DNA of 64,000 nt from Escarpia spicata (lineage: Eukaryota > Annelida > Polychaeta > Sabellida > Siboglinidae), in assembly GCA_963995525.1 (NCBI GenBank), contig OZ023211.1, positions 348,598 to 412,597 of the forward strand, written 5' to 3'. The notes below the pieces were generated by a model that saw only the letters and a list, made by a program, of their open reading frames with translations, ran no database searches and was not told the origin of the DNA. Positions 50,801 to 53,103 of this stretch are shown here, one piece after another (the first letter of the stretch is position 1; every line of letters starts with the position of its first letter). The position numbers were made by a program, and so were the translations under genes.

Positions 50801-52747
50801 CACGTAAACTTCAACGTCATTACCACTTTCACAATTGAAGACACACCCTTTACACATGCCACTGAATAAATATAAACCTACAGTAATATGACCATGCTGG
50901 TGTGTGACACTCAACATTCTAAAAGGAGTCTTTTCTGCAGCAAATATGGCACTGTAAACATGAAACTACATTAATCTTTTTGTTTATAATGCCACAGAAG
51001 TTTCGGTGAAATCATTTCAACTTGTTCCAACTTAACAAAGACCCTAGTTTACTCCACTTTCAATGCCTAAAAACGGATGCCATGTTCAGGTCACTGACCC
51101 ACAAGTAACATCAACAAAGAGGTGAAACCACCAAGGGCTTAAAATGTGGACTACCAAACTGTGAGTGGGTGGCTATGAGACTATCACTGAGACAATCTGT
51201 TGACCAGACAGCAGCAGAGAAAGATGAAGTCACGGTCATGGAGCCTAACAATAGCTGCAGGTGACAGCAAACAGCAAAAACACAACTTATGATGTAAAAG
51301 AAAGGACAGACACACGTTGGGAGGAGACTAAATCAATCTTGGAAGTTGCATTTATTTTTAGATCAGATCGTCAAAAAAACTTATACATCAACAGAGAAAG
51401 ATGCCCCTGGAAGGAGTTAATAATGAATGGTTAATTACGGCATTGCTTTGTGAAAGTGCCTCTGCCAACACTTTCTTGTTAGATTAATCAGAGCAAAGAC
51501 AGCTGTCGAAGGAACCAAAATTACAGAGGATGTGACGTTTACAGAGATTTCCTGCTAGATATGAAGGCCAAAGGGCAAGGAAGAGACTGACTGAACACCA
51601 ACACCTATAAATACTCTCAATGCAAACTCCACAACTGAATCCACGACTGTAAGAGGTCGGTGTTCAGCTGTAAGAGGTCGGTGTTCAGCTGTAAGAGGTC
51701 GGTGTTCAGCTGTATCCAAGTCAACATTCCTCTGAGTTTTTTGTAATTTATTGAGCCAGGATAACCGTGGGACAAGTGTGGTAGCTAAGGGCTGGACTGT
51801 TGGTTCCTACATGGTGTAACAACAGTGACATGTTGACTGTGACACAGGCTGGCAGAGTCTAGTGTCTCACAGGGGCTAGTGTCACAGGCTGACAGGGTCT
51901 AGTGTCTCACAGGCTGACATTGTCTAGTGTCTCACACGCTTACAGGGGCTAGTGTCACTGGTTGAGGCTGACAGGGTCTAGTGTCTCACAGGCTGACAAG
52001 GTCTAGTGTCACGGGTTGAGGCTGACAGGGTCTAGTGTCTCACAGGCTGACAGGGGCTAGTGTCACAGGCTGACAGGGTTTAGTATTTCACAGGCTTACA
52101 TGAGCTAGTGTCTCACAGGCTGACAGGGTCTAGTGTCACAGGTTGAGGCTGACAGGGTCTAATGTCTCACAGGCTCCTTTGTTTTCCATGTAACTATATA
52201 TAACTCTAGTGAACTAGTGGTGAACACTTACCTTCCTGCAGGGCTTTTTCCTTCTCTGACAACTGCTTCTTAAGTCCAAGAACTGGGTCAACGTCACTCT
52301 TTGTCATCTTCTGTGGAACAGAACCGATGACAAGATAGTCACATCAGTTATTAAACAACACAATTACAGCCTACGTTATTTTTAAAGGCACTATATCAAT
52401 TTAATTATGTAGCCATGTAGTATTATCTCAATATTACGTTAAGCACAATCTCTTGCCAAACAATCTCTCTAGTAGAGCACATTTTGTGATTCAAAGATTA
52501 ATATTATTCAAAGTTTTCCCAGTGCATTTTATCGAGTTGAGTCTTCATGCACCCAAGAGCAATAACAACCATCATCATAACTTGCAAATTACTAGTGCAA
52601 CTAACAGCTGAACTCTGCCCACCTTAGTCCAGTCAGAGGCCCCAGTCTGCACTGACAACACCTCTATAATGGTCCTCACATCCACAATGGTGAGTTTGGT
52701 CGACTGAATCACCTCCAACATTCTCTGGCCATCCACAGACACCGTCT
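5796..52747 (-). CDS. RRBP1-like: Kinectin/RRBP1 (p180)-family coiled-coil gene, partial at both ends, 26 exons
   Basis: This entry is the span; the exons are listed separately. They run, in gene order, from 52747 down to 5796. Splice phases agree at every junction (phase 1 after the second exon, phase 2 after the fourth and eighth, otherwise phase 0), and all joined frames are open. The 1127 codons are rich in E, K, Q and L with heptad spacing. Family knowledge: RRBP1 and kinectin are ER-membrane proteins with a long cytosolic coiled coil, linked to ribosome or kinesin binding and ER-sheet shape. Recalled family landmarks appear in the correct order: [63 protein letters not shown]. The gene looks like a single pre-duplication relative of both vertebrate paralogues (inference). 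The N-terminal membrane segment, basic repeats, start codon, final exons and stop are not in the window or not recognisable. A 520-codon block lies between NWK and LFPSVSV. Confidence 0.88.
5857..6775. repeat. 43-bp minisatellite (about 21 copies) at the acceptor of exon 26
   Basis: The unit is 43 bp with core ACACTGTCAACTCTACTGTC and CACACAAACACA. The copies are almost identical; TCACACAA/TCATACAA is the main variant and one copy (near 5990) lacks the CAAACACA part. The array reaches the exon-26 acceptor, and the CACAAACACA part forms its pyrimidine tract on the minus strand. Because 43 is not a multiple of 3 and the unit has no stop, all three plus frames are open; these frames are not genes. 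Confidence 0.95.
6905..7005 (-). mobile_element. tRNA-derived SINE remnant
   Basis: On the minus strand the sequence runs GGAGCGTAATAGTGCAGTG, TTTAGCACATCCGCCTGGCA, then GAGTTCAAAACCTGGACC. These resemble a tRNA head with A-box-like (TAGTGCAGTGT) and B-box-like (GTTCAAAACC) parts in the right order and spacing. No tail or target duplication was recognised. A decayed tRNA gene is the alternative. Confidence 0.5.
7378..7737 (-). repeat. 41-bp array repeating the 3' end and donor of exon 25
   Basis: There are about eight intronic copies of 41 bp beyond the true exon end. On the minus strand each unit carries the exonic GAGCAGGACTTACAACAG followed by the donor GTGAGT (one or two copies are mutated). 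Reading past the true donor meets TGA five codons on (GTG AGT GGA GAC TGA), so use of any downstream copy should truncate the protein. Confidence 0.93.
7716..7808 (-). CDS. RRBP1-like: RRBP1-like exon 25 (SVEQEEQKW exon)
   Basis: The exon has 93 nt (31 codons, phase 0 at both ends). The acceptor is tgtgtcattcag|GAG and the donor is CAG|GTGAGT. It encodes [18 protein letters not shown] and then [13 protein letters not shown]. With the previous exon the joined text [13 protein letters not shown] matches kinectin VLAETEGILQKLQ (recalled), and SVEQEE is conserved. A 26-bp array abuts the acceptor. The last 20 or so exon bases plus the donor are repeated about eight times downstream. Confidence 0.93.
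7809..8310. repeat. 26-bp minisatellite (about 19 copies) at the acceptor of exon 25
   Basis: The unit is about 26 bp, core GTGACAATGACCCGCAATGA, with shorter variants. The array meets the exon-25 acceptor directly. On the minus strand it supplies the sequence TTGTGTCATT just before CAG|GAG. A block of several variant units is duplicated (about 7925-8040 and 8060-8150). Confidence 0.92.
8676..8783 (-). CDS. RRBP1-like: RRBP1-like exon 24 (VLAET exon)
   Basis: The exon has 108 nt (36 codons, phase 0 at both ends). The acceptor is tctcccgcag|CCA and the donor is ACG|GTGAGT. It encodes [19 protein letters not shown] and ends HYKGVLAET. Both vertebrate paralogues have E/QYxS(I/V)LAETEG here (recalled). 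The acceptor and the first CCAT of the exon form part of the 47-bp unit of the array next to it. Confidence 0.92.
8784..8843. repeat. Left part of the 47-bp splice-site array, before the LINE
   Basis: About 1.3 units of the same 47-bp repeat found at 10469-11365 (GAGAAAGGTACTTACTGGTG, then ACCAATAAATAACAGTATGG). The LINE inserted within this array. GGAG at the left border (near 8840) and at 10469 may be a 4-bp target duplication. Confidence 0.9.
8844..10468 (+). mobile_element. Non-LTR (LINE) retrotransposon, 5'-truncated, reverse transcriptase frameshifted
   Basis: The coding part begins in the reverse transcriptase: [10 protein letters not shown], then [20 protein letters not shown] (8885-9313). 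A one- or two-base indel near 9312 breaks the frame between VDIV and [15 protein letters not shown] sequence. The second frame holds [13 protein letters not shown], the catalytic FADDTK (about 9570) and a C-terminal region with [11 protein letters not shown], ending near 10335. A 3' UTR follows and the copy ends TTGTTAAATCTTGTTAAA. No endonuclease domain is present. The motifs place it among Jockey/CR1/Rex1-type LINEs; the exact clade is unclear. The catalytic residues survive, but the frameshift and truncation make it inactive. It lies in the intron between exons 23 and 24, antisense to the gene. Confidence 0.93.
10469..11365. repeat. 47-bp minisatellite, about 19 copies, each with an acceptor and a donor on the minus strand
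   Basis: The unit is 47 bp with core GGTACTTACTGGTGAACCA and AAATGACAGTATGGCTGCGG. On the minus strand each copy reads ACCTTTCTCCCGCAG|CCAT (identical to the exon-24 acceptor and first 4 exon bases) and 26 nt later ACCA|GTAAGT, a good donor. The last few copies (after about 11210) are degenerate. Confidence 0.95.
11519..11587 (-). CDS. RRBP1-like: RRBP1-like exon 23 ([10 protein letters not shown] exon)
   Basis: The exon has 69 nt (23 codons, phase 0 at both ends). The acceptor is tgattgtttcag|CAG and the donor is AAG|GTACGT. It encodes [19 protein letters not shown], matching the kinectin GEWLHGFEKKAKE stretch (recalled) in the right place between LFPSVSV and VLAET. The exon is too short to show as an open frame and was found by reading across the splice sites. 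Confidence 0.88.
12131..13168. repeat. 47-bp minisatellite, about 22 copies
   Basis: The unit is 47 bp with GCGACTGGGTAGATGGGTAG and CATCATGCGTGACAAGTGTC. Copies are more than 95% alike by eye; C/T and A/G variants (GACTACATC/GACCACATC, GGTAGATG/GGTGGATG) recur in order, suggesting block duplication. It is unrelated to the other 47-bp array. It lies in the intron between exons 22 and 23. Confidence 0.95.
13695..13763 (-). CDS. RRBP1-like: RRBP1-like exon 22 (LFPSVSV exon)
   Basis: The exon has 69 nt (23 codons, phase 0 at both ends). The acceptor is gttttctag|GAG and the donor is ACG|GTGAGT. The peptide [18 protein letters not shown] matches the kinectin stretch EVLKKLFPKVSV (recalled), and the next exon continues with EWV as kinectin does with EWL. 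Just downstream the exon end and donor are copied once (about 13652-13690). Confidence 0.9.
13772..14690. repeat. 24-bp minisatellite (about 38 copies) next to the acceptor of exon 22
   Basis: The unit is 24 bp (some 23), core ACAACCACAACTAGGGGTGA then CCTC or TCTC. A block of about 12 units is repeated at 286-bp distance (the variant ATAACTATGGG occurs at 13825 and 14111). The array begins about 9 bp from the exon-22 acceptor. Open frames in it are repeat artefacts. Confidence 0.94.
14691..15177. other. Intron sequence between exons 21 and 22
   Basis: Unique DNA apart from the 24-bp array that ends at 14690. Nothing else recognised. Confidence 0.6.
15178..15231 (-). CDS. RRBP1-like: RRBP1-like exon 21 (last exon of the inserted block)
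   Basis: The exon has 54 nt (18 codons, phase 0 at both ends), the smallest one found. The acceptor is tttttctag|GAG and the donor is AAG|GTTAGT. It encodes [18 protein letters not shown]. With so short a peptide the support is the splice sites, the open phase-0 frame and its position between well-supported exons. Confidence 0.68.
15961..16152. repeat. 64-bp tandem repeat, three copies
   Basis: Copies start at 15961, 16025 and 16089 (ACATCTACAAG...GACAGCAGGTGTGAGAATG) and are nearly identical. They lie in the intron between exons 20 and 21. Confidence 0.92.
16153..16943. other. Intron sequence between exons 20 and 21
   Basis: Unique DNA. A 99-codon plus-strand frame at 16557-16856 has no recognisable features and is antisense to the intron; it is probably chance. 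Confidence 0.6.
16944..17069 (-). CDS. RRBP1-like: RRBP1-like exon 20
   Basis: The exon has 126 nt (42 codons, phase 0 at both ends). The acceptor is gacattgtag|GGG and the donor is GAA|GTAAGC. It encodes [18 protein letters not shown], a short loop with a proline, then [17 protein letters not shown]. It ends with QIE like the preceding exon. Confidence 0.81.
17429..17644 (-). CDS. RRBP1-like: RRBP1-like exon 19, with a Pro/Val-rich hinge
   Basis: The exon has 216 nt (72 codons, phase 0 at both ends), the longest in the inserted block. The acceptor is taactcgcag|GAG and the donor is GAA|GTATGA. The first third is not coiled coil: [19 protein letters not shown] is Pro/Val/Ala-rich and should be a flexible hinge. 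The rest returns to coil ([19 protein letters not shown], ending GKEKQIE). Confidence 0.82.
18314..18469 (-). CDS. RRBP1-like: RRBP1-like exon 18
   Basis: The exon has 156 nt (52 codons, phase 0 at both ends). The acceptor is tccaccgccag|GAG and the donor is GCT|GTAAGC. It encodes [18 protein letters not shown] and then [13 protein letters not shown]. The acceptor with the first bases GAGTTGTTG is copied repeatedly in the degenerate array directly upstream (18470-19120). Confidence 0.83.
18470..19120. repeat. Degenerate ~52-bp array repeating the acceptor of exon 18
   Basis: About 12 diverged copies with core AACTCCTGGCGGTGGACAGC then CAAGGGTTAATTA. On the minus strand this is CTGTCCACCGCCAG|GAGTTG, the exon-18 acceptor plus its first bases. 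Divergence rises with distance from the exon. A (TA)n tract (about 18958-18984) interrupts it. Confidence 0.88.
19284..19418 (-). CDS. RRBP1-like: RRBP1-like exon 17
   Basis: The exon has 135 nt (45 codons, phase 0 at both ends). The acceptor is tatggcttgcag|GCA and the donor is CAA|GTAAGC. It encodes [19 protein letters not shown] and ends [11 protein letters not shown]. The 18-bp CACACTCCACACCACAG array begins within about 20 bp of this acceptor. Confidence 0.83.
19432..21088. repeat. 18-bp minisatellite (about 90 copies) next to the acceptor of exon 17
   Basis: The unit is 18 bp, CACACTCCACACCACAGY; the first 250 bp is an ancestral-looking version with CATCACAG and CAGACTCC. Some units lack 4-6 bp (CACCAGTCACAC), and larger blocks of about 142 bp recur (for example around 20500, 20650, 20790). 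As 18 is a multiple of 3 and no frame has a stop, open frames of several hundred codons exist on both strands; they are artefacts. Confidence 0.95.
21089..21612. repeat. 17-bp pyrimidine-rich minisatellite, about 30 copies
   Basis: The unit is 17 bp, CTCCCGTCTCTCTCAGY, with the flanking variant CTCCCATCTCTGTCAGT on both sides of a more uniform centre. It follows the 18-bp array without a gap. The plus strand is strongly pyrimidine-rich. Confidence 0.94.
21613..22749. other. AT-rich intron sequence before the Penelope-like element
   Basis: Unique DNA in the intron between exons 16 and 17. No exon with paired splice sites seen. Confidence 0.6.
22750..22870 (+). repeat. Left pseudo-LTR-like direct repeat of the Penelope-like element
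   Basis: The stretch CACATGATATCA...CCGCTGTAGACGTATCAAAA...GTTGCAAGTTT...TGTAAGTT occurs here and again at 25205-25310 in the same orientation, with about 80% identity and an 11-base indel. Such repeats flank many Penelope-like elements. Confidence 0.7.
22871..25215 (+). mobile_element. Penelope-like element, reverse transcriptase plus GIY-YIG endonuclease, decayed
   Basis: Pieces in three frames add up to one Penelope-type polyprotein. At 23485-23715 is the family N-terminal RT stretch [20 protein letters not shown]. At 23855-24360 are [19 protein letters not shown] sequence (frameshifted), motif [15 protein letters not shown] and motif C YVDDTF. The segment between YLNTT and SPLVAN that normally holds motif B (GxxMGSP type) is deleted. 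Next come [11 protein letters not shown] and, at 24900-25215, a GIY-YIG-like domain ([16 protein letters not shown]) continuing in another frame to the family C-terminus (about [11 protein letters not shown]). There are several frameshifts and stops, so it is inactive. It lies in the intron between exons 16 and 17, antisense to the gene. Confidence 0.9.
25205..25350 (+). repeat. Right pseudo-LTR-like direct repeat of the Penelope-like element
   Basis: This is the second copy of the 22750-22870 repeat (CACATGATATCA, CCGCTGTAGACGGATCAAAA, TGTAAGTT). After it comes AAGATTGTTG...GATTTTTCTGG, which resembles the sequence just before the left copy (AAGATTGTTATGGAAGATTT), so the repeat unit may be longer or permuted. 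Confidence 0.65.
25451..25552. repeat. 51-bp direct repeat, two copies
   Basis: Copies at 25451 and 25502 begin GAGTGAGTATGTTATAATAG and end GTACTGTAGAACAT. They are nearly identical and lie just past the Penelope-like element. Confidence 0.9.
25553..26287. other. Intron sequence
   Basis: Unique AT-rich DNA with two short copies of GGTGCAGCAAGGGTTAATCC (about 25981-26030) and a run of 11 G at about 26232. Nothing else recognised. Confidence 0.6.
26288..26443 (-). CDS. RRBP1-like: RRBP1-like exon 16
   Basis: The exon has 156 nt (52 codons, phase 0 at both ends). The acceptor is ctatcgcag|GAC and the donor is GAA|GTAAGC. It encodes [18 protein letters not shown], then a coil ending LKTFSQQNE. 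Its length equals that of exons 10 and 18 (52 codons). The intron that follows is nearly 7 kb and carries the Penelope-like element and two arrays. Confidence 0.83.
27036..27179 (-). CDS. RRBP1-like: RRBP1-like exon 15
   Basis: The exon has 144 nt (48 codons, phase 0 at both ends). The acceptor is aatgtggtag|GAG and the donor is AAA|GTAAGC. It starts [19 protein letters not shown], an alanine/valine-rich opening, then returns to coil with [19 protein letters not shown]. It has two Cys residues close together (CLEC). Confidence 0.81.
27583..27720 (-). CDS. RRBP1-like: RRBP1-like exon 14
   Basis: The exon has 138 nt (46 codons, phase 0 at both ends). The acceptor is ccgtcatag|GAG and the donor is GAA|GTAAGC. 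It encodes [19 protein letters not shown] then [19 protein letters not shown], ending QTEKE. It is one of six exons in the block that share the donor GTAAGC. Confidence 0.83.
28089..28205 (-). CDS. RRBP1-like: RRBP1-like exon 13
   Basis: The exon has 117 nt (39 codons, phase 0 at both ends). The acceptor is aaaacttacag|AAA and the donor is AAA|GTGAGA. It encodes [19 protein letters not shown] and ends CDALGKQNK. Coiled-coil composition, with no other motif. The introns on both sides are short and free of arrays near the splice sites. Confidence 0.82.
28855..30815. repeat. 30-bp minisatellite, about 65 copies, with TGAGTCA in nearly every unit
   Basis: The unit is 30 bp, ATGAGTCAGCCAGCATTGTC followed by TTTCTACATC. 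Units with the rare variants CTAACACCG and CCAGTTGTG occur at 29161 and 30541, so a block of at least 170 bp is duplicated 1380 bp apart. TGAGTCA is the AP-1 (TRE) consensus. Plus-strand frames read [10 protein letters not shown] repeats and minus-strand frames read another decapeptide; since the unit is 10 codons without stops, I regard both as non-coding. It lies in the intron between exons 12 and 13. Confidence 0.95.
31108..31257 (-). CDS. RRBP1-like: RRBP1-like exon 12
   Basis: The exon has 150 nt (50 codons, phase 0 at both ends). The acceptor is cccctgtccag|GCC and the donor is CAG|GTGAGA. It encodes a coil with [19 protein letters not shown], ending EQLKQQNQ. The ending resembles exons 13, 16 and 17 (QNK, QNE, ENQ), suggesting duplicated exons. 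Confidence 0.83.
31637..31804 (-). CDS. RRBP1-like: RRBP1-like exon 11 (first exon of the inserted block)
   Basis: The exon has 168 nt (56 codons, phase 0 at both ends). The acceptor is gtgttgtag|GAG and the donor is AGT|GTAAGT. It contains an 8-residue tandem duplication: [19 protein letters not shown] carries EAQRL(K/R)AE twice. It ends [14 protein letters not shown]. No equivalent is known to me in vertebrate RRBP1 or kinectin. It belongs to the gene by strand, phase and composition. Confidence 0.82.
32359..33044. mobile_element. Inverted-repeat island, possible degraded DNA transposon
   Basis: The left end reads AGGCGAGCGATTGCTCTCGC. The right end, read on the minus strand, is AGGCGAGTGTTAAATCGCTC. 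Copies of ATCGCTCGCGCTAATT occur inside both ends (about 32420 and 32993). The two ends are flanked by T-runs (TTTTTT), which are too simple to prove a target duplication. No transposase reading frame is visible. Confidence 0.42.
33045..33744. other. AT-rich intron sequence
   Basis: Unique DNA between the inverted-repeat island and the 66-bp direct repeat. No exon found. Confidence 0.6.
33745..33876. repeat. 66-bp direct repeat, two copies
   Basis: Copies at 33745 and 33811 (TGTTAACACTCCACAGCCTA...CTCAACAGCCAT) are essentially identical. A small part of the first copy is also echoed by CCAAGTGTTGG just before it. Confidence 0.92.
33935..36281. repeat. 36-bp minisatellite, about 65 copies
   Basis: The unit is 36 bp: AACATCAGACACAGGAAAGT followed by ACCTAGTACTGCATGT. 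Each unit has the inverted pair AGTAC-CTA-GTACT. Variant units (ACGCATGAAAG at 34392 and 35159) show block duplication about 770 bp apart. With 12 codons per unit and no stops in several frames, very long open frames occur on both strands; none has a gene-like start or context. Confidence 0.96.
36423..36503. repeat. 27-bp tandem repeat, three copies
   Basis: The unit is 27 bp, CCTACATCCATATCGCAGAC, in three near-identical copies. It is in the intron downstream of exon 10. Confidence 0.9.
36682..36837 (-). CDS. RRBP1-like: RRBP1-like exon 10 (NWK motif exon)
   Basis: The exon has 156 nt (52 codons, phase 0 at both ends). The acceptor is cccctcatag|ACT and the donor is CAT|GTAAGA. It starts [18 protein letters not shown], nearly identical in pattern to the RRBP1/kinectin signature LREKNW.AMEALA..E (recalled). 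This is the best single diagnostic of the family in the window. A 40-bp minisatellite begins at the acceptor. After this exon the gene diverges from the vertebrate proteins by the long inserted exon block. Confidence 0.93.
36841..37330. repeat. ~40-bp minisatellite (about 12 copies) at the acceptor of exon 10
   Basis: The unit is 36-43 bp with core GGGGAGAGGGTTAACCATAC and AATCACTGCATGTTTACA. On the minus strand units contain CTCCCTCATA-CTCT, resembling the exon-10 boundary CTCCCCTCATAG|ACTCT, so the junction may be the source of the unit. Confidence 0.92.
37331..38407. other. Intron sequence between exons 9 and 10
   Basis: Unique DNA, with no repeat or exon recognised. Confidence 0.6.
38408..38519 (-). 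CDS. RRBP1-like: RRBP1-like exon 9
   Basis: The exon has 112 nt (1 nt plus 37 codons). The acceptor is tttactgcag|AATG and the donor is GAT|GTGAGT. It encodes [18 protein letters not shown] and ends [12 protein letters not shown]1 has EQQKVKNND directly before its REKNWKAMEAL, and here KKND likewise precedes the NWK exon. The internal ATG is not a start; the codon before it is completed across the junction. Confidence 0.88.
38709..38856. repeat. 52-bp tandem repeat, three copies
   Basis: Copies start at 38709, 38761 and 38813 (CAGTGGGACTGGTAGAATAA...CTTGTAGTAATGG). The third lacks a few bases. It is about 190 bp upstream of exon 9. Confidence 0.9.
39057..39199 (-). CDS. RRBP1-like: RRBP1-like exon 8
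   Basis: The exon has 143 nt (47 codons plus 2 nt). The acceptor is ctgtccacag|CAA and the donor is AAACT|GTGAGT. It encodes [17 protein letters not shown] and ends [13 protein letters not shown], corresponding to the RRBP1 region around EARAENSQL...ADQQQTRL (recalled). The short GGADVN stretch breaks the helix. A 41-bp array starts about 17 bp upstream of the acceptor. Confidence 0.85.
39216..40164. repeat. 41-bp minisatellite (about 23 copies) next to the acceptor of exon 8
   Basis: The unit is 41 bp: CTTATTTGTCTACTGCAGGT followed by CTCACAGTGATCCTAACTCT. Two variants alternate (TTTGTCTACTGCAG and TTTATCTCCTGCAG). On the plus strand, antisense to the gene, each unit looks like a pyrimidine tract plus CAG acceptor. 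Confidence 0.95.
40509..40986. repeat. 53-bp minisatellite, about 9 copies
   Basis: The unit is 53 bp (first copy 51): CTATGCACGCTCAGTACAAG then GTTACATCAGCAGCATTCAG and TTTGTCTATATAT. Copies are nearly identical. Open frames over it are artefacts. Confidence 0.94.
41298..41402 (-). CDS. RRBP1-like: RRBP1-like exon 7
   Basis: The exon has 105 nt (35 codons, phase 0 at both ends). The acceptor is tgtcactag|GAG and the donor is CAG|GTGACT. It encodes [19 protein letters not shown] followed by [15 protein letters not shown], a coiled-coil segment with no specific motif. It is placed by order, strand and phase. A degenerate 19-20 bp CTAGCTCCACACCCC repeat begins about 40 bp upstream. Confidence 0.82.
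41440..41600. repeat. Degenerate 19-20 bp repeat near the acceptor of exon 7
   Basis: About eight irregular copies of CTAGCTCCACACCCCCACC begin roughly 40 bp upstream of the exon-7 acceptor. Confidence 0.8.
41915..42139 (-). CDS. RRBP1-like: RRBP1-like exon 6
   Basis: The exon has 225 nt (75 codons, phase 0 at both ends) and is the largest one found. The acceptor is atcatttcag|CGT and the donor is AAG|GTCAGT. It starts [18 protein letters not shown], where RRBP1 has HRESEEALQKRLDEVSREL. It continues as an uninterrupted coil ending VQKKLK. The flanking introns hold mostly unique DNA. Confidence 0.92.
42518..42740. repeat. Two short degenerate repeats
   Basis: Four copies of a 30-33 bp unit (GAATCACCCTCTGACGCCAG...GGTGGTTCA) run from 42518 to 42630, followed by two copies of a ~65-bp unit starting GTGGGAACCAGTCAACTTCA (about 42625 and 42685). 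Confidence 0.8.
42855..43026 (-). CDS. RRBP1-like: RRBP1-like exon 5
   Basis: The exon has 172 nt (1 nt plus 57 codons). The acceptor is gctgtgacag|AGTGGC. It encodes [18 protein letters not shown] through to [10 protein letters not shown]. With the previous exon this gives TASQV...NLKKQL, matching RRBP1 TSQV...ELAKLRQEL (recalled). The donor after the final CAG is GTCCAT, which lacks the usual purine at +3 and G at +5. No better in-frame donor is visible. The 3.5-kb 51-bp array starts at this acceptor and its units copy the acceptor and the GTGGTGTGGACAT portion of the exon. Confidence 0.9.
43027..46553. repeat. 51-bp minisatellite (about 69 copies) that repeats the acceptor of exon 5
   Basis: The unit is 51 bp: CAGCCACGCAATCATGTCAA, CAACAACCAATGTCCACACC, ACTCTGTCACA. 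On the minus strand each unit contains GGCTGTGTGACAG|AGTGG then TGTGGACAT, matching the exon-5 acceptor and first exon bases except for a 9-base gap. Marker variants (CACTCATGTCACA at about 44521, 45033, 45291 and 46461; CAGTCATGCAATC) reveal higher-order block duplications. Open frames of up to 1253 codons on the plus strand and many on the minus strand are produced by a stop-free 17-codon unit. Confidence 0.96.
46721..46908 (-). CDS. RRBP1-like: RRBP1-like exon 4
   Basis: The exon has 188 nt (62 codons plus 2 nt). The acceptor is ttgcttcag|AGT and the donor is AGCCA|GTGAGT. The peptide starts [18 protein letters not shown] and ends [16 protein letters not shown]1 has EITAVQARMQASYREH and later LQQENSILRDALNQATSQ, so this exon is a clear family match (recalled). 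It ends in phase 2; the next exon supplies one A to make the Gln of TASQV. A PAC-like GGED break interrupts the heptads near residue 38. A degenerate CAGACAGA repeat lies upstream of the acceptor. Confidence 0.92.
46930..47290. repeat. Degenerate CAGACAGA-type repeat upstream of exon 4
   Basis: Imperfect copies of about 24-26 bp (CAGACAGACACAGGCACTGC) begin about 20 bp from the exon-4 acceptor and decay to GACAGACGGA-type simple repeats by 47290. Confidence 0.88.
47640..47671. repeat. (GAAT/GAGT)n tetranucleotide microsatellite
   Basis: Eight tandem tetranucleotides, followed by AAAGTTTATTCAACAACAAC. This form is common at the ends of invertebrate SINE-like elements, but no element body was recognised. 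Confidence 0.8.
48286..48404 (-). CDS. RRBP1-like: RRBP1-like exon 3
   Basis: The exon has 119 nt (2 nt plus 39 codons). The acceptor is gtgtgttacag|AGCAG and the donor is CAG|GTGACT. It encodes a charged coil with [19 protein letters not shown], ending RITSQ, where RRBP1 has ELNKEMAAEK followed by REQEI. The acceptor and first exon bases are copied in the degenerate repeat immediately upstream (48405-48640). Confidence 0.87.
48405..48640. repeat. Degenerate ~40-bp array repeating the acceptor of exon 3
   Basis: About 5-6 copies of GTAACACACGTTACTGAATGA. On the minus strand the first copy reads GTAACGTGTGTTATAG|AGTA, parallel to the true GTAACGTGTGTTACAG|AGCA. Later copies are increasingly diverged. 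Confidence 0.8.
48641..49111. other. Intron sequence between exons 2 and 3, first part
   Basis: Unique AT-rich DNA with no paired splice sites. The same holds for 49239-50204, 50286-51649 and most of 47672-48285. Confidence 0.55.
49112..49238. repeat. 16-bp tandem repeat, eight copies
   Basis: The unit is CCCACTCTTGTTGTCA, nearly perfect, with one copy reading TTGCTGTCA and one TTGTTGCCA. Confidence 0.93.
50205..50285. repeat. Possible dispersed repeat remnant with a GCGCCA...TGGCGC pair
   Basis: The stretch has AGCGCCA and TGGCGCT as inverted 7-mers about 24 bp apart, followed by TTACAACATG. This resembles a short dispersed repeat I recall from several marine-invertebrate genomes; identity and boundaries are unproven. 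Confidence 0.32.
50286..51649. other. Intron sequence between exons 2 and 3, second part
   Basis: Unique DNA. Short related phrases (TTGTAAATTTACATTTCATC, about 50560-50760) hint at a weak ~75-bp repeat. No gene found. Confidence 0.5.
51650..51716. repeat. 21-bp tandem repeat, three copies
   Basis: Three perfect copies of TGTAAGAGGTCGGTGTTCAG plus one base. Confidence 0.93.
51848..52172. repeat. ~25-bp degenerate minisatellite, about 13 copies
   Basis: The unit is about 25 bp: AGGCTGACAGGGTCTAGTGT then CTCAC. Some copies have TTGAGGCTGACAGG insertions. It ends about 60 bp from the exon-2 donor. Confidence 0.9.
52232..52310 (-). CDS. RRBP1-like: RRBP1-like exon 2
   Basis: The exon has 79 nt (26 codons plus 1 nt). 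The acceptor is ttccacag|AAG and the donor is GAAG|GTAAGT, a perfect consensus. The peptide contains [19 protein letters not shown], closely matching the family stretch DPVAILKRQLEEKEK recalled from RRBP1. This is one of the strongest family anchors. It ends in phase 1, which fits the AG|CAG start of the next exon (joined codon GAG). A 25-bp minisatellite lies about 50 bp beyond the donor. Confidence 0.88.
52623..52747 (-). CDS. RRBP1-like: RRBP1-like exon 1 of those visible (start of the recognisable coil)
   Basis: The exon has 125 nt: 2 nt completing a split codon, then 41 codons. The acceptor is tgtgtttcag|AGACGG and the donor is AAG|GTGGGC, a rather weak donor. It encodes a helical segment with DGQRMLEVI and ending GASDWTK. 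This resembles the RRBP1 segment around AQRLIEIL before its DPVAILKRQL stretch (recalled, not searched). A 22-23 bp minisatellite lies just upstream of the acceptor. The preceding exon must end in phase 1 and was not found in the window. Confidence 0.8.
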
Positions 52748-52767
52748 CTGAAACACAGCAAGACTGC

Positions 52768-53000
52768 ACTCAGTTGCTGTCTCTATCACCTTCAGTTGCT
52801 GGCTCTATCACCTTGAGTCGCTGGCTCTACGGCCCTCAGTCAATGGCTCTATCACCCTCAGTCCCTGGCAATATCACCCTCAGTCAAGGCTCTATTGTCC
52901 GCAGTCAATGGCTCTATTACCCTCAGTCGCTGACTCTATTGCCCTCAGTTCACAGCTCTATTGCCGTCAGTCAATGGCTCTATTGCAGCCAGTTGCTGGT
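52768..53000. repeat. ~23-bp degenerate repeat (about 10 copies) upstream of exon 1
   Basis: Copies of GCTCTATCACCCTCAGTCGC with TG or AATG linkers begin about 20 bp upstream of the acceptor at 52747. Confidence 0.87.
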
Positions 53001-53103
53001 CAGTATGTGTGGTTCATTCTCCAACCAACAAGGACAATACGGAAAATAAACGGTTTTGGTAGGACCCACTACTAAATGTTAATTAGACATTAAGTCTAAT
53101 CTA

